A program made the translations under genes and the position numbers. The notes below the pieces were generated by a model. That model ran no database searches. It was not told the DNA's origin and was given only the letters and a program-made list of their open reading frames with translations. A stretch of 21,526 nt of DNA, taken from the NCBI GenBank assembly GCA_000934455.1, contig KN886574.1:7496-29021 (forward strand), given 5' to 3'. The DNA is from Apostichopus parvimensis (lineage: Eukaryota; Echinodermata; Holothuroidea; Aspidochirotida; Stichopodidae). Below, in pieces: positions 7,760 to 18,856 of this stretch. Position 1 is the stretch's first letter, and each line of letters begins with the position of its first letter.

Positions 7760-9840
7760 ATTTTTAAAATGACAAGTAAGAGTAGGTATATGATGTTATC
7801 AAATGAAAAGAGATTTAATCTGTCTTACAATCTTTAAAAAGTTTAACTTACAAAACATTTGATATTAGGAAACAAACATCGTTCGGCACAGTGCCTTTTC
7901 TTGACTGCCTAACAATGAATAGCGTGCACTATACTTTTACTGCAGTGCTTAACCCTACCCAAAAGACTAAAGTACATGTATTGCGAATTTTCCCATGTAC
8001 CTTGACAAACAAATATGAGCTCATCCCCTGTCTAACGCTTTTTTTGTTAACACATTTAGCACGTTTCCAAGGAAAGTTCCATGGAGTAAACTGTTTGGCT
8101 CCACTCTGGAATTAATTAGGTCAGTCAGTAAAGGATGAGCAAAGTTTTGCAAACTGATCGTAGACGTTAAAGAAAAGTAGGTCAAATATCCCTGTAACAT
8201 TTAGGTAAGTAAAACACAACTCAAGCCAACTGACTCCTCCGCATTAGCGAAACTGTCTATATTCCCCATGAAAACACAAGGCAAAGTCCATACCATACAC
8301 GCATAGCATGATATCAACTTATCAAGGCCCCTAGCTATTGCCATCTTTATGAAAGTGAACATTGAAATCACATGTTTTAGACCACTTGACATGATTAACT
8401 TATCACTGAGATGATACTGATAAATATTATTCATGTTCCTGTATAGAATGTCAACTCTGTAAACTACAATTAGTTGTGTTTTTGTAGGCTATTTGCTATA
8501 CACAAAACTATGGTAGGATATTATTTTTTCGTAATTTTGGAAAATTCTAGAAACTACTTTCTTTTGCACCCGCTTAACACCAGATGTGGTCTTATATATT
8601 CATAAATGGGTGTACTAGAGCCCAATTTAGCATCAGCACGATATTCCAGTTTCGCATTCATGAATTTTTTGAAAGTTTTTTGCTCGATCTTACTTTTCGT
8701 ACATAATTGGTAACTTCTCTACTGATTTTCAGAGTTTTTATTTCTTCTCGGTCAAGTGAATAGGTTGTGCATTCAGTATAACCTTATTGCGAATTGCAAG
8801 AAAACGATGTGGGGATTTCCAGCAGACAAATGTGTTTCTTTGCGGGATTACCAGTTGGGTCATTCCATATCATATCACCAAATTTTGGAGTATGTTGTAG
8901 TTTGACATATTTGAAAAATTCCCAAATTTATTGTATGATTGGAACACCATAATATAAGCATATTCTGAAAATTTCAGTTGCATTGCTTCACAATAGGCCG
9001 ATTTATCACACTTTGAAATTCCGCAATTTGTAGCCACAGTGGCATTTTCTTGACTTTTGAGGTCTCATTTCTCAGCCATTAAACATCTCTACTACCTTTC
9101 TATTATATATGCATATAGAGCCTATCCCATAAAACAGGAATATAAAAAATTAGGCTACAAAAATATTGTCTTGTGGAGTTCGGTCAACTTAAAAGTGTCA
9201 AAATATTCAATTTTTGTACTTTTCACTAACAAATGTGCTATTTTTATTTTTTAGTGATGAATTGCTCCTAAACCATTGCTTCAGGGTACTTGATTCTTTC
9301 AGAGGTTATTATGTCTAGTACAAACAATACATAATAATGATTACAATGCTTCCCTATAATATATAATTTGCAACTCTAAAGTTGCAATTTCATGCTGCGA
9401 TTCAGCATGAGGTAGGCGTTTCGATGCCAATTTTTTACCAAAGTAACCATGTTAGAGCTGTCAGGGTTTTTTACTTTAATTTTAAGTACGAAGTTCTTAC
9501 ACCTTAAAAATTTCAGGGTTCTAGCTTTTCTCAATATTAATTTATGAAGTTGTTCAGTTGCTTCGATGTACAAAAGAGGTCTTCTTTGACAGCCAATAAC
9601 TCAAAACGCGTCAGGTTGAAAAAATCTGATAATTTTTTCTGGAAGAGATATAGTACCACCCTGTTTGTACAAACAATTTCAGGAAGGTTTTTTTGCCTTA
9701 TTTTGATAATACCTAACTGAACTGAATTTGACCAAACTTTATTCACCAAAAGAATACGTCCATACCATTGGAGAATAAACAGATTTATTAGTTATTAGTT
9801 ATCATATTTAAAAGATTTTGAGATATTACATTTGTTGAGC
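7760..9840. other. no gene seen
   Basis: About 2 kb of A+T-rich DNA with many stops on both strands. The longest open stretches (about 65-77 codons) show no motif. GGGTCATTCCATATCATATCACC at about 8858-8880 looks like the end of an old dispersed element, but no matching inverted end was found. Nothing else could be supported. Confidence 0.5.
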
Positions 9841-9849
9841 TCTTTTGAC

Positions 9850-10230
9850 CACTACCAATTTCAATCATGGGCATCTATCTACCAATATGACATTGATTCA
9901 ACTTGATGGGGAGGTATTTTACAAGCTGTTTTTGACATATTATCCCATTAAGCCCCATCAACTCATAAATATTAATGCGGTCAAAGTTGTAAATTGCAAA
10001 GAGCATACATACTATGTAATTACATCACCTAAGCAAGTATGAGCTAACTCAGACATACAGTTGAAAAGATATTGCAATTATAAGAATTGTAAGTCCCATC
10101 CACTCATTAATATTCATGAGATGGGACCCACAAACAAAAGGGCACATCTAAACATCATGGGGCAACTATGATCTACCTACCAAGCATGACATTGACTCAA
10201 CTTATGCTTCTTGAGATATCATGTGCACAA
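9850..10230 (+). repeat. imperfect direct repeat leading into microsatellite
   Basis: ATCATGGGCATCTATCTACCAATATGACATTGATTCAACTT (about 9864-9905) recurs in diverged form as CATCATGGGGCAACTATGATCTACCTACCAAGCATGACATTGACTCAACTT (about 10155-10204). The second unit runs on through CTTGAGATATCATGTGCACAAGC into the AC microsatellite. This is the common pattern of a dispersed repeat with a microsatellite tail. Confidence 0.6.
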
Positions 10231-10242
10231 GCCGGCCATCAG

Positions 10243-10276
10243 ATACACACACACACACATACATCACACACACACA
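10243..10276 (+). repeat. (AC)n microsatellite
   Basis: Runs of ACACAC interrupted by ATACATC. Short and imperfect. Confidence 0.9.
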
Positions 10277-10424
10277 TGCCAGCAAAGAATACCAAGCCTT
10301 TGGCATCTTAACCAAAACTTTCCAGGGCTGGTACAAGAATTCTGGGGACAGAAATCGGGGACACAGTCGCCTTACTATACAGGGGCGTATCCAGGATTTT
10401 CCAATAGGGGGGGCGTCAGGCATG

Positions 10425-10660
10425 AATGATTGCCGTCCTGGGGGTGGGTCTAAGGGGAGGGATGGACAATTTTTGCTTTCGAAGAAGGGCTGAAATGCAA
10501 AATGGTCTAAGTATGACTTAAATATTTATAACATACAGGCGCGTAGCCAGGATTTGTTCATGGGGGGTGTTTTGCCGGAGACTGACATGGGGGAGGGGTC
10601 TAAGGGGAGGGGTGGCGAAAAAAATGGAATTTTAAGGCCTCTAGATGCAAAATGGTGCAA
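10425..10660 (+). repeat. CCTGGGGG...TAAGGGGAGGG repeat units
   Basis: Two units, GTCTAAGGGGAGGGATGG (about 10448) and GTCTAAGGGGAGGGGTGG (about 10597), are each followed about 40-60 bp later by GCAAAATGGT. A third copy lies at 16458-16550. This is internal sequence of the G-rich repeat family. Confidence 0.6.
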
Positions 10661-10737
10661 TGTTTGAGCTCAAATCATGCAAAAGAATATTGATAATTAT
10701 TTTGTGGAATAATTCTATTCACATCAGAAAAATGTAA

Positions 10738-11297
10738 NNNNNNNNNNNNNNNNNNNNNNNNNNNNNNNNNNNNNNNNNNNNNNNNNNNNNNNNNNNNNNN
10801 NNNNNNNNNNNNNNNNNNNNNNNNNNNNNNNNNNNNNNNNNNNNNNNNNNNNNNNNNNNNNNNNNNNNNNNNNNNNNNNNNNNNNNNNNNNNNNNNNNNN
10901 NNNNNNNNNNNNNNNNNNNNNNNNNNNNNNNNNNNNNNNNNNNNNNNNNNNNNNNNNNNNNNNNNNNNNNNNNNNNNNNNNNNNNNNNNNNNNNNNNNNN
11001 NNNNNNNNNNNNNNNNNNNNNNNNNNNNNNNNNNNNNNNNNNNNNNNNNNNNNNNNNNNNNNNNNNNNNNNNNNNNNNNNNNNNNNNNNNNNNNNNNNNN
11101 NNNNNNNNNNNNNNNNNNNNNNNNNNNNNNNNNNNNNNNNNNNNNNNNNNNNNNNNNNNNNNNNNNNNNNNNNNNNNNNNNNNNNNNNNNNNNNNNNNNN
11201 NNNNNNNNNNNNNNNNNNNNNNNNNNNNNNNNNNNNNNNNNNNNNNNNNNNNNNNNNNNNNNNNNNNNNNNNNNNNNNNNNNNNNNNNNNNNNNNNN
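10738..11297. other. assembly gap (560 N)
   Basis: Unsequenced bases inside the G-rich element, probably because the repeat could not be assembled. The true length is unknown. Confidence 1.
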
Positions 11298-11700
11298 GTC
11301 TTATCGTGTTAGCAAAGTATGATTAGTAATTTGAAAATCGAAGTCAAGAAAAATTGTACACAAAAAATTTGAGGCATAAAAGGTCAGCAGAAATAAATTT
11401 CGTGAATGGACAAGTCAAAATTTTTGCCTCGATAGAGTAACCTCACGTGTTATGCACGGGGCTATTATGGGCTTCCCTCAGGCAGCCCAGAGGCCTTATA
11501 CATGCCCTGTGCTATGCGATAATATAAACACAATTACCATCTATGTTTCTAAAACTATTATGTGCCGAACTTCGCCTAAACCTTTTTTTGGCAAACAAAA
11601 AATAAAGCATATTTTTTTTGCTAAAATTTTTTTTTTGGGTGACGGCCAATAGGGGGGGCGCGCGCCTGTTGCGCCCCCCCTGGATACGCTCCTGCTATAC

Positions 11701-14376
11701 AACCAGGAGATGAGGGATTAACTATGGAGATATTTACCTAACACTTGTATCCAGAATTAACCACAGCTTGCTTGTTGCATCCTGTGATTTGGTTTCATGA
11801 GTTCCTCAAGGGAGTGACATAAAAACTCCCTGGCTCCCCATTAATCACCTAGATGTGTACATCAAACCCACTTTTACTGTCAAACCATAACAACTCCTGG
11901 TCAAACTTACACAGTAATAATTGACATAGTTTTCAGCAGTTGATACTTCAACAGGTTATCTGTTTCCTATGAAACTTTGCAAGATTAGAAGACAACATTC
12001 CCAATGAAACCTGATCTCTTATGTCCCCTGTGACCACTCTACCCACAAACTTGTAACCAGTCTGTTTGTGTTCCTTGTTTCAAGCATGAGAGGTGAGAAA
12101 GCCACTGTGCTGTGAACTATCACTTGGTCAGTGAAGTAGAAGTTGTTGAGAGGATTAATTGAGCTTTCCACATCACACAACATATCTTCCTAAGCTGTAT
12201 CACACTGGAAGGACCATTCATTGGGATGTTAAACAGGAACTTCTTTCTCTGAGAAACTTGTGATAAACTTATGAAAAACTAAATGTTTCACACTTGACTG
12301 ACTAGAAGAGTAAATAGAAAAGAACTGAATACAAGCTTCAAACTATTAAACTAGTTACAGAACATTTGACCAACTGGTGGTTAGATCAAAGAAAATCATA
12401 AATGGAATGGGTTGAATGAGATAAAACGAGGTGAAAGGTAACAATGGAAAGATTATACTAATGCTGAGGAGTAACAAAGGGTGACCCTTAAAAGGCAATA
12501 CAGTACTGTTAACTCTGAAGTCCTCTGTAAACTCAATCAGAACAGACCCTATGCACAATAAACTAAATTTACAAATTGGTTTAAGTCCCAATTACTTTGT
12601 ATTTCTTTACACACACATACAGAGATAATGTTATTTTGGTATTGCAATATACTATGCAAAATTGAATATACAAGTTTAAAGATGTACAGCATTTTTTTTG
12701 CACACTGGAACCAAAGTATTTTATGAAAGTTCAGAGCCTTCCAAGACTGCTACACAAAATGTTTCTGTACATACAAAGTAATACACAGCAAGTATTTTGG
12801 TTTAAAATGCTATGTATTGAAACGGATGTTCCAGGGGACATGACCGAAGGTAATCAAATAGACCTGAATATTGGAAGACAAACTTTTCTCCACAGCATGA
12901 AAGGACACCACTGTAGATGATCTGGGATGTCATCATACTAGGTCTACACTCTATGAGTAGTACACTTCATTCAAAGCATTTGCCATCTTGTCAAAAGCAC
13001 CATATATGTCATCAAAATGTCTTACATTTGAAAAATGTACAATGGAATGAAAGTTTGAGATTTGCACTCAATGCAGGCATGGTCCAAAACACTCATTATT
13101 ACTGTCATGATTGTATTAAATTTCTAGTCAAGCATATAGCCTCATGTACTTGCTATTAAAGGTACAATACAATTGAATACATCACAAGTGACATTCATCA
13201 ACTGAAGTGACTGGAATAGTAAGTCTAATACACAGACAATTAGATCAGTTCAGCAATTGCAACACAAAAGTCAATGGGGAAGACAAGTCTTTAATGGCTT
13301 GATATGACTTGTTCATTACAAATTTATCAATGGCAAATGGTGTTGAATGCCATGCACTCTCCTTTATATGGAGTTTACTACTCTGCCTTTGATTGGGCCT
13401 TGAAACATCAACTTCGGAAGACAAACAATTACAATAATCAGGCATAATTATCGTGAATAGCAATAGCAGATATCACTTTGAACAAAGATCAATATATCAC
13501 TTTAACTTCAATGTACAGGAGAACAATACTAAAGTACTGTTTTAATATTATAGCATTCTCAGTACAGACAGCAATGAGTAATACTGTAGATAAAAGAGTC
13601 AGAGCCTTAAAGGAATACCAATACTACTTAAACAACCTTGCCGCTAATACCCAAAGATGTAACCACTTTCACTATTTCATTCATAAGGGAATACAAATAT
13701 GAGCAGAAAATACAATTAACCTCTGAACTGTGTTGGAAAATCCAAATGATTGATTACAATTCAGGTATGTTAATGGTCCCTATGCAACAGACTACAGAGA
13801 AAGAAACTTATGCCAAAAGATATTGCATGAACTTTTAACCTCTAAAAGGGATATATCCAATTCCTAAGAGAGCTAAAGATGCTTACACACAGTGTATGAA
13901 CATACCATATGAAACAAGCTCAATAGTAAACACATGATTCAACTACTTTAAGTTTAAGATGGTATACCAACTGTGACAGAGTAACTTCTTAGAAATCAAT
14001 TAGAATGAATCACTAATAGAGACAGAACACATGGTGAACTAAATCCTAATATGTTCTCTATATCTCTATAAGAGCCTAACAAGATACAGTTAAAAAAATC
14101 ATCAAAAATATATTCAGAGTTCAGAAAAATACAATTTTATACCATGAATAAACCTTGTATAAAACTCTAACTAGATAGTTGATAACATGTTAACACAGAA
14201 CTTTCTGGTAAACTTTCATTATACCAAAACAAACCTGTATATCATAGCAATGATTGTTTATATACAATGATACAATATCAGATAAATTACAAGTAATCTT
14301 AATTGAACCAATTAAGGCGATATCCAACAATTCAAATGATGAATTCCAAGCCATCGATGTTTACTGAATACACATA
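11701..14376. other. no gene seen
   Basis: About 2.7 kb, A+T-rich and low in repeats. Frames of up to about 80 codons (for example 12355-12591 minus and 12917-13159 plus) carry no recognisable motif and no codon pattern unlike the background. This is the most unique-looking part of the window and could be intron, long untranslated region or intergenic DNA. A stretch at 12020-12060 (CCCCTGTGACCACTCTACCCACAAACTTG) faintly echoes the 5274 repeat. Confidence 0.5.
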
Positions 14377-14401
14377 CTAATTCAGCGGGGGCCGTGACAT
14401 T

Positions 14402-14501
14402 CCGCCATCGGTACATTCCGCCATTAAAAATGGAACTTACCGCCATAAGAAAAGTAACATTCCGCCATAGCAAAAGTGAGTTTCCGCCATTTTACCGCCA
14501 T
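14402..14501 (+). repeat. CCGCCAT array, left arm of foldback element
   Basis: CCGCCAT occurs at 14402, 14418, 14440, 14462, 14483 and 14495, mostly preceded by TT or TA, with spacings of 16, 22, 22, 21 and 12 bp. On the minus strand each reads ATGGCGG, matching the core of the YY1 consensus (AANATGGCGGC). Confidence 0.85.
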
Positions 14502-14904
14502 GGCGGAAAAGAAGGTTTTAATATTTAACTTAAGTAGGCATAGGCTAGTAAAATAGGTATAGGCCCTGTAAATAGGTATAGGCCCTAGGTATGGAACAAA
14601 AGAGTTTTTGCACTAGAGTTACTAATAATATAGCTTAGGCTGGGTTATTGATTTCTTTGTAAAGTGGAGGATTAATGGTTGCAGCAATGCATAGCGCGAC
14701 GTACGTAACTATCCTATACATTATTATTATATGCCACACGCAATGCATACCGCACCGTAACTATCCCATAGCCTATATTAATTGCTGATAACATTACTAC
14801 TCTGAATATTCTATACTCCCTAATCCGTCCTTACAATGAATTCTATCCAATGACTCAACACTCCAATTATTTTAAGATCCCCTCAAAACCTGCGCATGCA
14901 ACCT

Positions 14905-15120
14905 TTTTCTTTTCAATACCAACTTTTATTTTAATCCTTCGCGATTCCATTCAACCACTTGAGGCTCTCAAAAATGTAGCCTACCTATCCTATCTATTTG
15001 CTTCTTACTCTATTTTCTTTTCAATACCAACTCTTTTTTTCTAAACCCTCGTGATTCCATTCAATCACTCCAGGTTCTCAAAATATACCAATCCTATCTA
15101 TTTGCTTTTTACTCTATTTC
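14905..15120 (+). repeat. 108-bp tandem duplication in foldback interior
   Basis: Two consecutive units, 14905-15012 and 15013-15120. Each starts TTTTCTTTTCAATACCAACT, passes GATTCCATTCAA and ends TATTTGCTT(C/T)TTACTCTATTT. They differ at scattered sites, so the duplication is not brand new. Confidence 0.8.
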
Positions 15121-15125
15121 CTACG

Positions 15126-15206
15126 TAACTTACCGCCACAGTTTTCGTGACTTTCCGCCATGGCGGAGCCATGGCGGAAAGTCACGAAAACTGTGGCGGT
15201 AAGTTA
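15126..15206. repeat. 39-bp perfect palindrome, right arm of foldback element
   Basis: 15126-15164 (TAACTTACCGCCACAG...CCATGGC) is the exact reverse complement of 15168-15206, with a 3-base GGA spacer. It should extrude a strong hairpin. Beyond it, two more ATGGCGG units lead to the element's end at 15242. Confidence 0.95.
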
Positions 15207-15252
15207 TGGCGGAAAGTAACGATGGCGGAAAGTGACCCGATCCTAATTCAGC

Positions 15253-16440
15253 TTATACGAATGCCAATAATTGAAATGACACAAAACCTAGAAAACTTAC
15301 CCTAGCCCTGTTTCTTAAATGAATGAATCAAGTAGAACTTTTTATAGCAAATCTTCTTGATGCATGAAAGAAACGAAACTAGTAAATCCAACGAATGGAA
15401 AACATAAAATGCATGTGCACACAATGATCACAAGATGAACAGTGGTAACACATGGGTGCAAACAGACAATCCATGGGGTGGTGCATAAGTCATTACCATG
15501 AATTGTATGACTAATATTTAATAAGAATTCTCAAAGGTTCATTAACACTAGAAGGCAGCTTAAACTAAAACTTAAATGGGGTTGGGCTATCAAATGCTGA
15601 TGTCACACAAGGCACTATAGTCAAGTAAGAATTTAGACACAGCAGCCTATACTTCGAGGCGTAACATCATGTGCTACTTGTTTCATAGGTTAGCTGAAAA
15701 TGGTTCAAATGTAATAACTCTACATCGCTGATATTTACTGGTCAGTATTTTGTATAATAATTAATATTACTTGGTTGGCCCTGGCGGATGCTAGACCTAG
15801 CCTAGTTAGCCATAACTAGTAGTACTATTTGGCGTAGTATTACTCCTAGGCCTAGTAATTGGCCTAGGCTGCTACTGCTAGCAAGTAGCATTATTATATG
15901 ATTTGAACAAATAAGATTTATCCTTACTATTGAATGTTGGTACAGGTACGGTCGCAAAATTTTGACTGAACAGATAATCACAAACTGCTGGGAAATATGG
16001 CAACGTTTTCTTCCACTTTTGAAATGGTACCGGTTTACAAAATTCACCGTGATTTTGCTGTGGCACAGTGTACTCTATGTAAAGAGCCCGTTGGGTATGC
16101 GAGCAGGACACTTGTTATGTTAAAAAATTTAAAACCTTTCAGGGTGCATAACATGTGGAGGAGAAATTCAAACTTTTTGCTCTATCGCATTTGTGATTGG
16201 CTTTCAGTGTCATGGGCGTGGCGAAATTACTCGGTATATAGTACTGAGTAGTAAGAAGTAGGCATACCAGCCAGATATTTGAAAGCACGTGATAAGTCTG
16301 TAAGCGGGAAGATGTATTACGCTCTTTTCGAGGGCCTCGATCTTGAATAATGATGACCAGGCTTAGGCTAAGAGTTTAGAAATTAGATTACGTGCATACA
16401 ACATAGGCATAGCTCCCAACTCTTGAGAAGGCAAATGCTG
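15253..16440. other. no gene seen
   Basis: About 1.2 kb of A+T-rich DNA with overlapping short frames on both strands around 15800-16250, none with a recognisable motif. The stretch 15775-15880 is dense in CCTAG/AGGCCTAG words. Nothing firm can be assigned. Confidence 0.5.
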
Positions 16441-16454
16441 GTCCATACCACGAA

Positions 16455-16560
16455 TCGCCGTCCTGGGGGAGTGGTATAAGGGGAGGGGGTGTCCCCCTCC
16501 CCTTTGAATTTTTTTTGGGAATCCTGGTGATGCCTACATGTAAAATGGTGAAAGGCTTTT
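16455..16560 (+). repeat. G-rich dispersed repeat copy with 12-bp hairpin
   Basis: GCCGTCCTGGGGGAGTGGTATAAGGGGAGGGGGTG matches units at 10431 and 10580. AAGGGGAGGGGG (16478-16489) pairs perfectly with CCCCCTCCCCTT (16493-16504) around a 3-base loop. The GATGCCTACATGTAAAATGGTG tail also matches the 10425-10660 family (GCAAAATGGT). Confidence 0.65.
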
Positions 16561-16821
16561 GTCACCCAAAATTTTCTGAGAAATATGCATTTTTTTGTGT
16601 GTAACATCAATAAATTGAATAGTAGGTGATAATTCATTCTTTCCCGTGGCATGAAAATGTTCGCTGCTCGCCCCAATGAAAAGAAATATAGGCTAATTTG
16701 AGGTTCAAATGATGCTGTAAAGGAGGTTTTATACTCTATTATGCTAAATGCTAAAGAAATGATGGTTGCTAAGTCAAAATTTGATGCAATTTTTTTATGT
16801 ATATACTTGACAATTACAATG

Positions 16822-16907
16822 CGGGTTTTTCGGACGCTTGAGCGGGTCAGCGGGTTTGGGTGTTAAAATGCGGGTCCAACCCGCGAATTGCGGGTCAGTA
16901 GGCATAA
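16822..16907 (+). repeat. GCGGGT cluster
   Basis: GCGGGT occurs five times, plus one inverted ACCCGC, within about 85 bp in otherwise A+T-rich sequence. Such clusters occur at ends of some hAT-type elements. No partner end or duplication was found, so the origin is open. Confidence 0.5.
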
Positions 16908-17111
16908 GATATTGTTTGATATTTGTTTTTCCTTGTTTCATGAGTAGACTGTAATTACTGAGTGTTTCAAAGTTACATTGAGATCAAGACATTTGCTCGC
17001 GCATGCGTCAATTAATACTTTGTTACGAATTTTACATTTGCTCGTTCTGTGCGAATGTTCAAAACTTGAAATATGCTAGAATATATTCAAACGGTACTGA
17101 AAATGCTAACC

Positions 17112-17165
17112 TATGCAGTCGCGTATCCAGGGGGGGGGGGCGTTGGGGGCGCGCGCCCCCTGGAT
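17112..17165. repeat. CGCGTATCCAGG poly-G repeat end with inverted arm
   Basis: CGCGTATCCAGGGGGGGGG at about 17119-17138 faces GCGCGCCCCCTGGATTA at about 17150-17166, making a compact inverted pair (ATCCAGGGGG/CCCCCTGGAT). The two ends match the family at 10380/11694 and appear to be a deleted element reduced to its two termini. Confidence 0.6.
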
Positions 17166-17270
17166 TAGAAAAAGAATAGAGAAGAAATAATGGAAAAAAG
17201 AGGGGGAGAGGAGGAGGAGAGGAAGGAAGGGAAAAGAAAAAGAAGAAAGGAGGGAGTAGAAGAAAAACGC
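17166..17270 (+). repeat. purine (GA)-rich tract
   Basis: About 100 bases almost entirely A and G, translating to Glu/Lys/Arg runs in all frames. It is low-complexity DNA, not a gene; mirror-like GGAAGGAAGG segments could form triplex structure. Confidence 0.8.
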
Positions 17271-17716
17271 CAAGACACCGGGAAGAGAAAGAGGAACAGT
17301 GACATAATTACAGCGCTGATCCCTATAATACACAGGATAGCCAGTGACGGATCGAGGATTTTGGAAGGGGCGTGGGCCTCACCCTACCCCTTACTCCGAC
17401 AACTCCATTTTGTACGTTTCCATTTTTCCTCTCTCACCGATGTATATATATACTATATATGGTCTATCATAACGCGTGTGTGTGTATGGACGCCTAAAAC
17501 AATTGTACAATTGTGCTATGAAACCAACTGTGGCTGGTCTCGACCGAGTCGTCGGGAACATGACGCATTTCGGTATTAGACCAGGATCTACATGCGAACT
17601 GTACTAGACCTATGTCCTTCGATGCAACACTGCCATCCACAGATAAAATGTTATACACTCCGACCTGAATGCTAATTGTAACCCCAAATGATGGCCAAAT
17701 CTAGTACCGTAACTCG

Positions 17717-17900
17717 TACAATTAATCTAAACATAAATTCCGCATGCGATTGGACAATTGAGCACATCTCCTGTGAATATCATGTAGTGGATCCAATGGC
17801 GTATCATCGGCGGGGGAGGGGGGGGGCGGACGCATAACTTCTTGAGATTGTTCCCATCAAACGCGCGCCCACAACCCTACGCCCACCCCTCTAATCGATA
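17717..17900 (+). repeat. long inverted repeat, left arm
   Basis: Matches the reverse complement of 21331-21526 over about 180 bp with scattered mismatches and small indels. Shared landmarks in order: TACAAT(T/G)AATCTAAA, AATTCCGCATGC, AATTGAGCACAT, TAGTGGATCCAA, GGCGTATCAT, the G run, GCGGACGCA, ACTTCTTGAGATTGTTCCCATC, AACGCGCGCCC and CCTCTAAT. The right arm runs off the window edge. Confidence 0.85.
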
Positions 17901-18850
17901 GAGGTCGTGCACTGACCTACATGGAGTGTGACCACTCCCGATTTTGCAATTTCTCAAGATCAGGCCCCCCAAAAATCCTAAGGACACTGTACTGTATGGA
18001 TATCTAGCAATATCTAGCGGTATCTAGGGATAAAAATCCCAAGATCTTCCCTAAACTGGAGGCAGATGGAGAATCGAAGCCTTCAATGTGTAATGAACTT
18101 GAAACTGCGTCTTTCGAAATGAAAAGAATATGGGGCATTGCACAATCAACAGATAAGTTATTTATTTCAGTCTCATTTCAATTATTCAAATTTGTAAAGC
18201 AAACAGCAGATATCACATCATATCAGTGAGCATGAAAATGGCGTTCCAGGATGAAAGCCTCCAAGCTGTGTATGTGTGTAGTCATAGGCGTAGGAGCCCA
18301 ATTTCATTTGGGGGGGGGGGGTGTTACGACGTGCCCGATAAATATAACCAATTTTTTGGCGCGCTCCGCGCGCGGTCAACAGGTTAATGCACATATCATA
18401 TAGGCATGCATCGGTTATTAATATTACATCGCATGCCAATTACATACAATAATTTGCCGTGTTATTACCGAAATGGGGAATTAGTCGGGCAAGTTTAGAA
18501 CTTTATTTAATTACAAAGGAGATTTTTTTAAACTATATTGATATCCTTTAGCTACATCATTGCAGTTTATTTTCCCCGAAAAATTCTCAGCATATTGCCC
18601 GAATTTTCACAAACAAAATTGGTAGGGGGCTGCAGGCCCCCACCCCCACAAACGTGAGAGTATACTGTGAGGAGGGGGGGGTCTTGTGGGAGGGATTTCC
18701 TATAAGTATTCGGACATATGTCTAACAATTTATATTTAAATCGCAAACCTTCGAATATTTTCAATAAAAAAAATTAAAAAAACGACTTTTTATGCCGGAA
18801 TTCGATTTTTTTTTACCTCAAGATGATCACTTTATACATATATACAGTAG
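17901..18850. other. no gene seen; G-rich repeat fragments
   Basis: Contains CATAGGCGTAGGAGCCCAATTTCATTTGGGGGGG (about 18284-18322), a self-complementary GCGCGCTCCGCGCGC (about 18359-18373) and GGGGGCTGCAGGCCCCC (about 18626-18642). All are typical of the G-rich dispersed repeats elsewhere in the window. Frames here are short and follow the repeats. Confidence 0.5.
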
Positions 18851-18856
18851 CACCCC

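Larger units (their letters stand above)
10375..11699. mobile_element. G-rich element with CAGGGGCGTATCCAGG inverted ends, containing the gap
   Basis: CAGGGGCGTATCCAGG at 10380-10395 is matched in inverse by CCTGGATACGCTCCTG at about 11679-11694, and both ends carry AATAGGGGGGGCG inside. CTATA lies immediately outside each end (10375-10379 and 11695-11699), a possible short target duplication. The same end sequence is found in isolation at 17112 and 20493. A related internal end occurs at 10536 (CAGGCGCGTAGCCAGGATTT), so two copies may be nested. No coding frame is visible. Interior length is uncertain because of the gap. Confidence 0.55.
14377..15252. mobile_element. foldback transposon with 10-bp target duplication (MULE-like)
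   Basis: CTAATTCAGC at 14377-14386 and 15243-15252 is an exact 10-bp duplication. The 856-bp element between begins GGGGGCCGTGACATTCCGCCAT and ends, on the other strand, GATCGGGTCACTTTCCGCCAT. Both arms are built from iterated CCGCCAT units separated by short spacers. The centre (14521-15120) is A+T-rich with its own tandem duplication. Long arms of reiterated short units define foldback elements, and 9-10-bp duplications point to Mutator-type transposases. No protein is encoded, so it would be mobilised in trans. Assignment to MULE is inferred only from duplication length. Confidence 0.75.

Noticed and set aside
8855..9740. Transposon starting at GGGTCATTCCAT
   Set aside because: The start looks like a dispersed repeat end, but no inverted partner or duplication was found, so no boundaries can be given.
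10202..10493. Three overlapping frames around the AC microsatellite
   Set aside because: The Thr/His and Cys/Val runs are translations of ACACAC; openness comes from the simple repeat and poly-G.
16383..16676. 97-codon minus-strand frame
   Set aside because: Includes a G-rich dispersed repeat with a hairpin; the Pro-Ser-Pro stretch is translation of CCCCCTCCCC.
17190..17579. 129-codon plus-strand frame starting with Glu/Lys/Arg runs
   Set aside because: Its first third is the purine tract, which is open and charged in every frame; the rest has no motif and runs through a repeat terminus.
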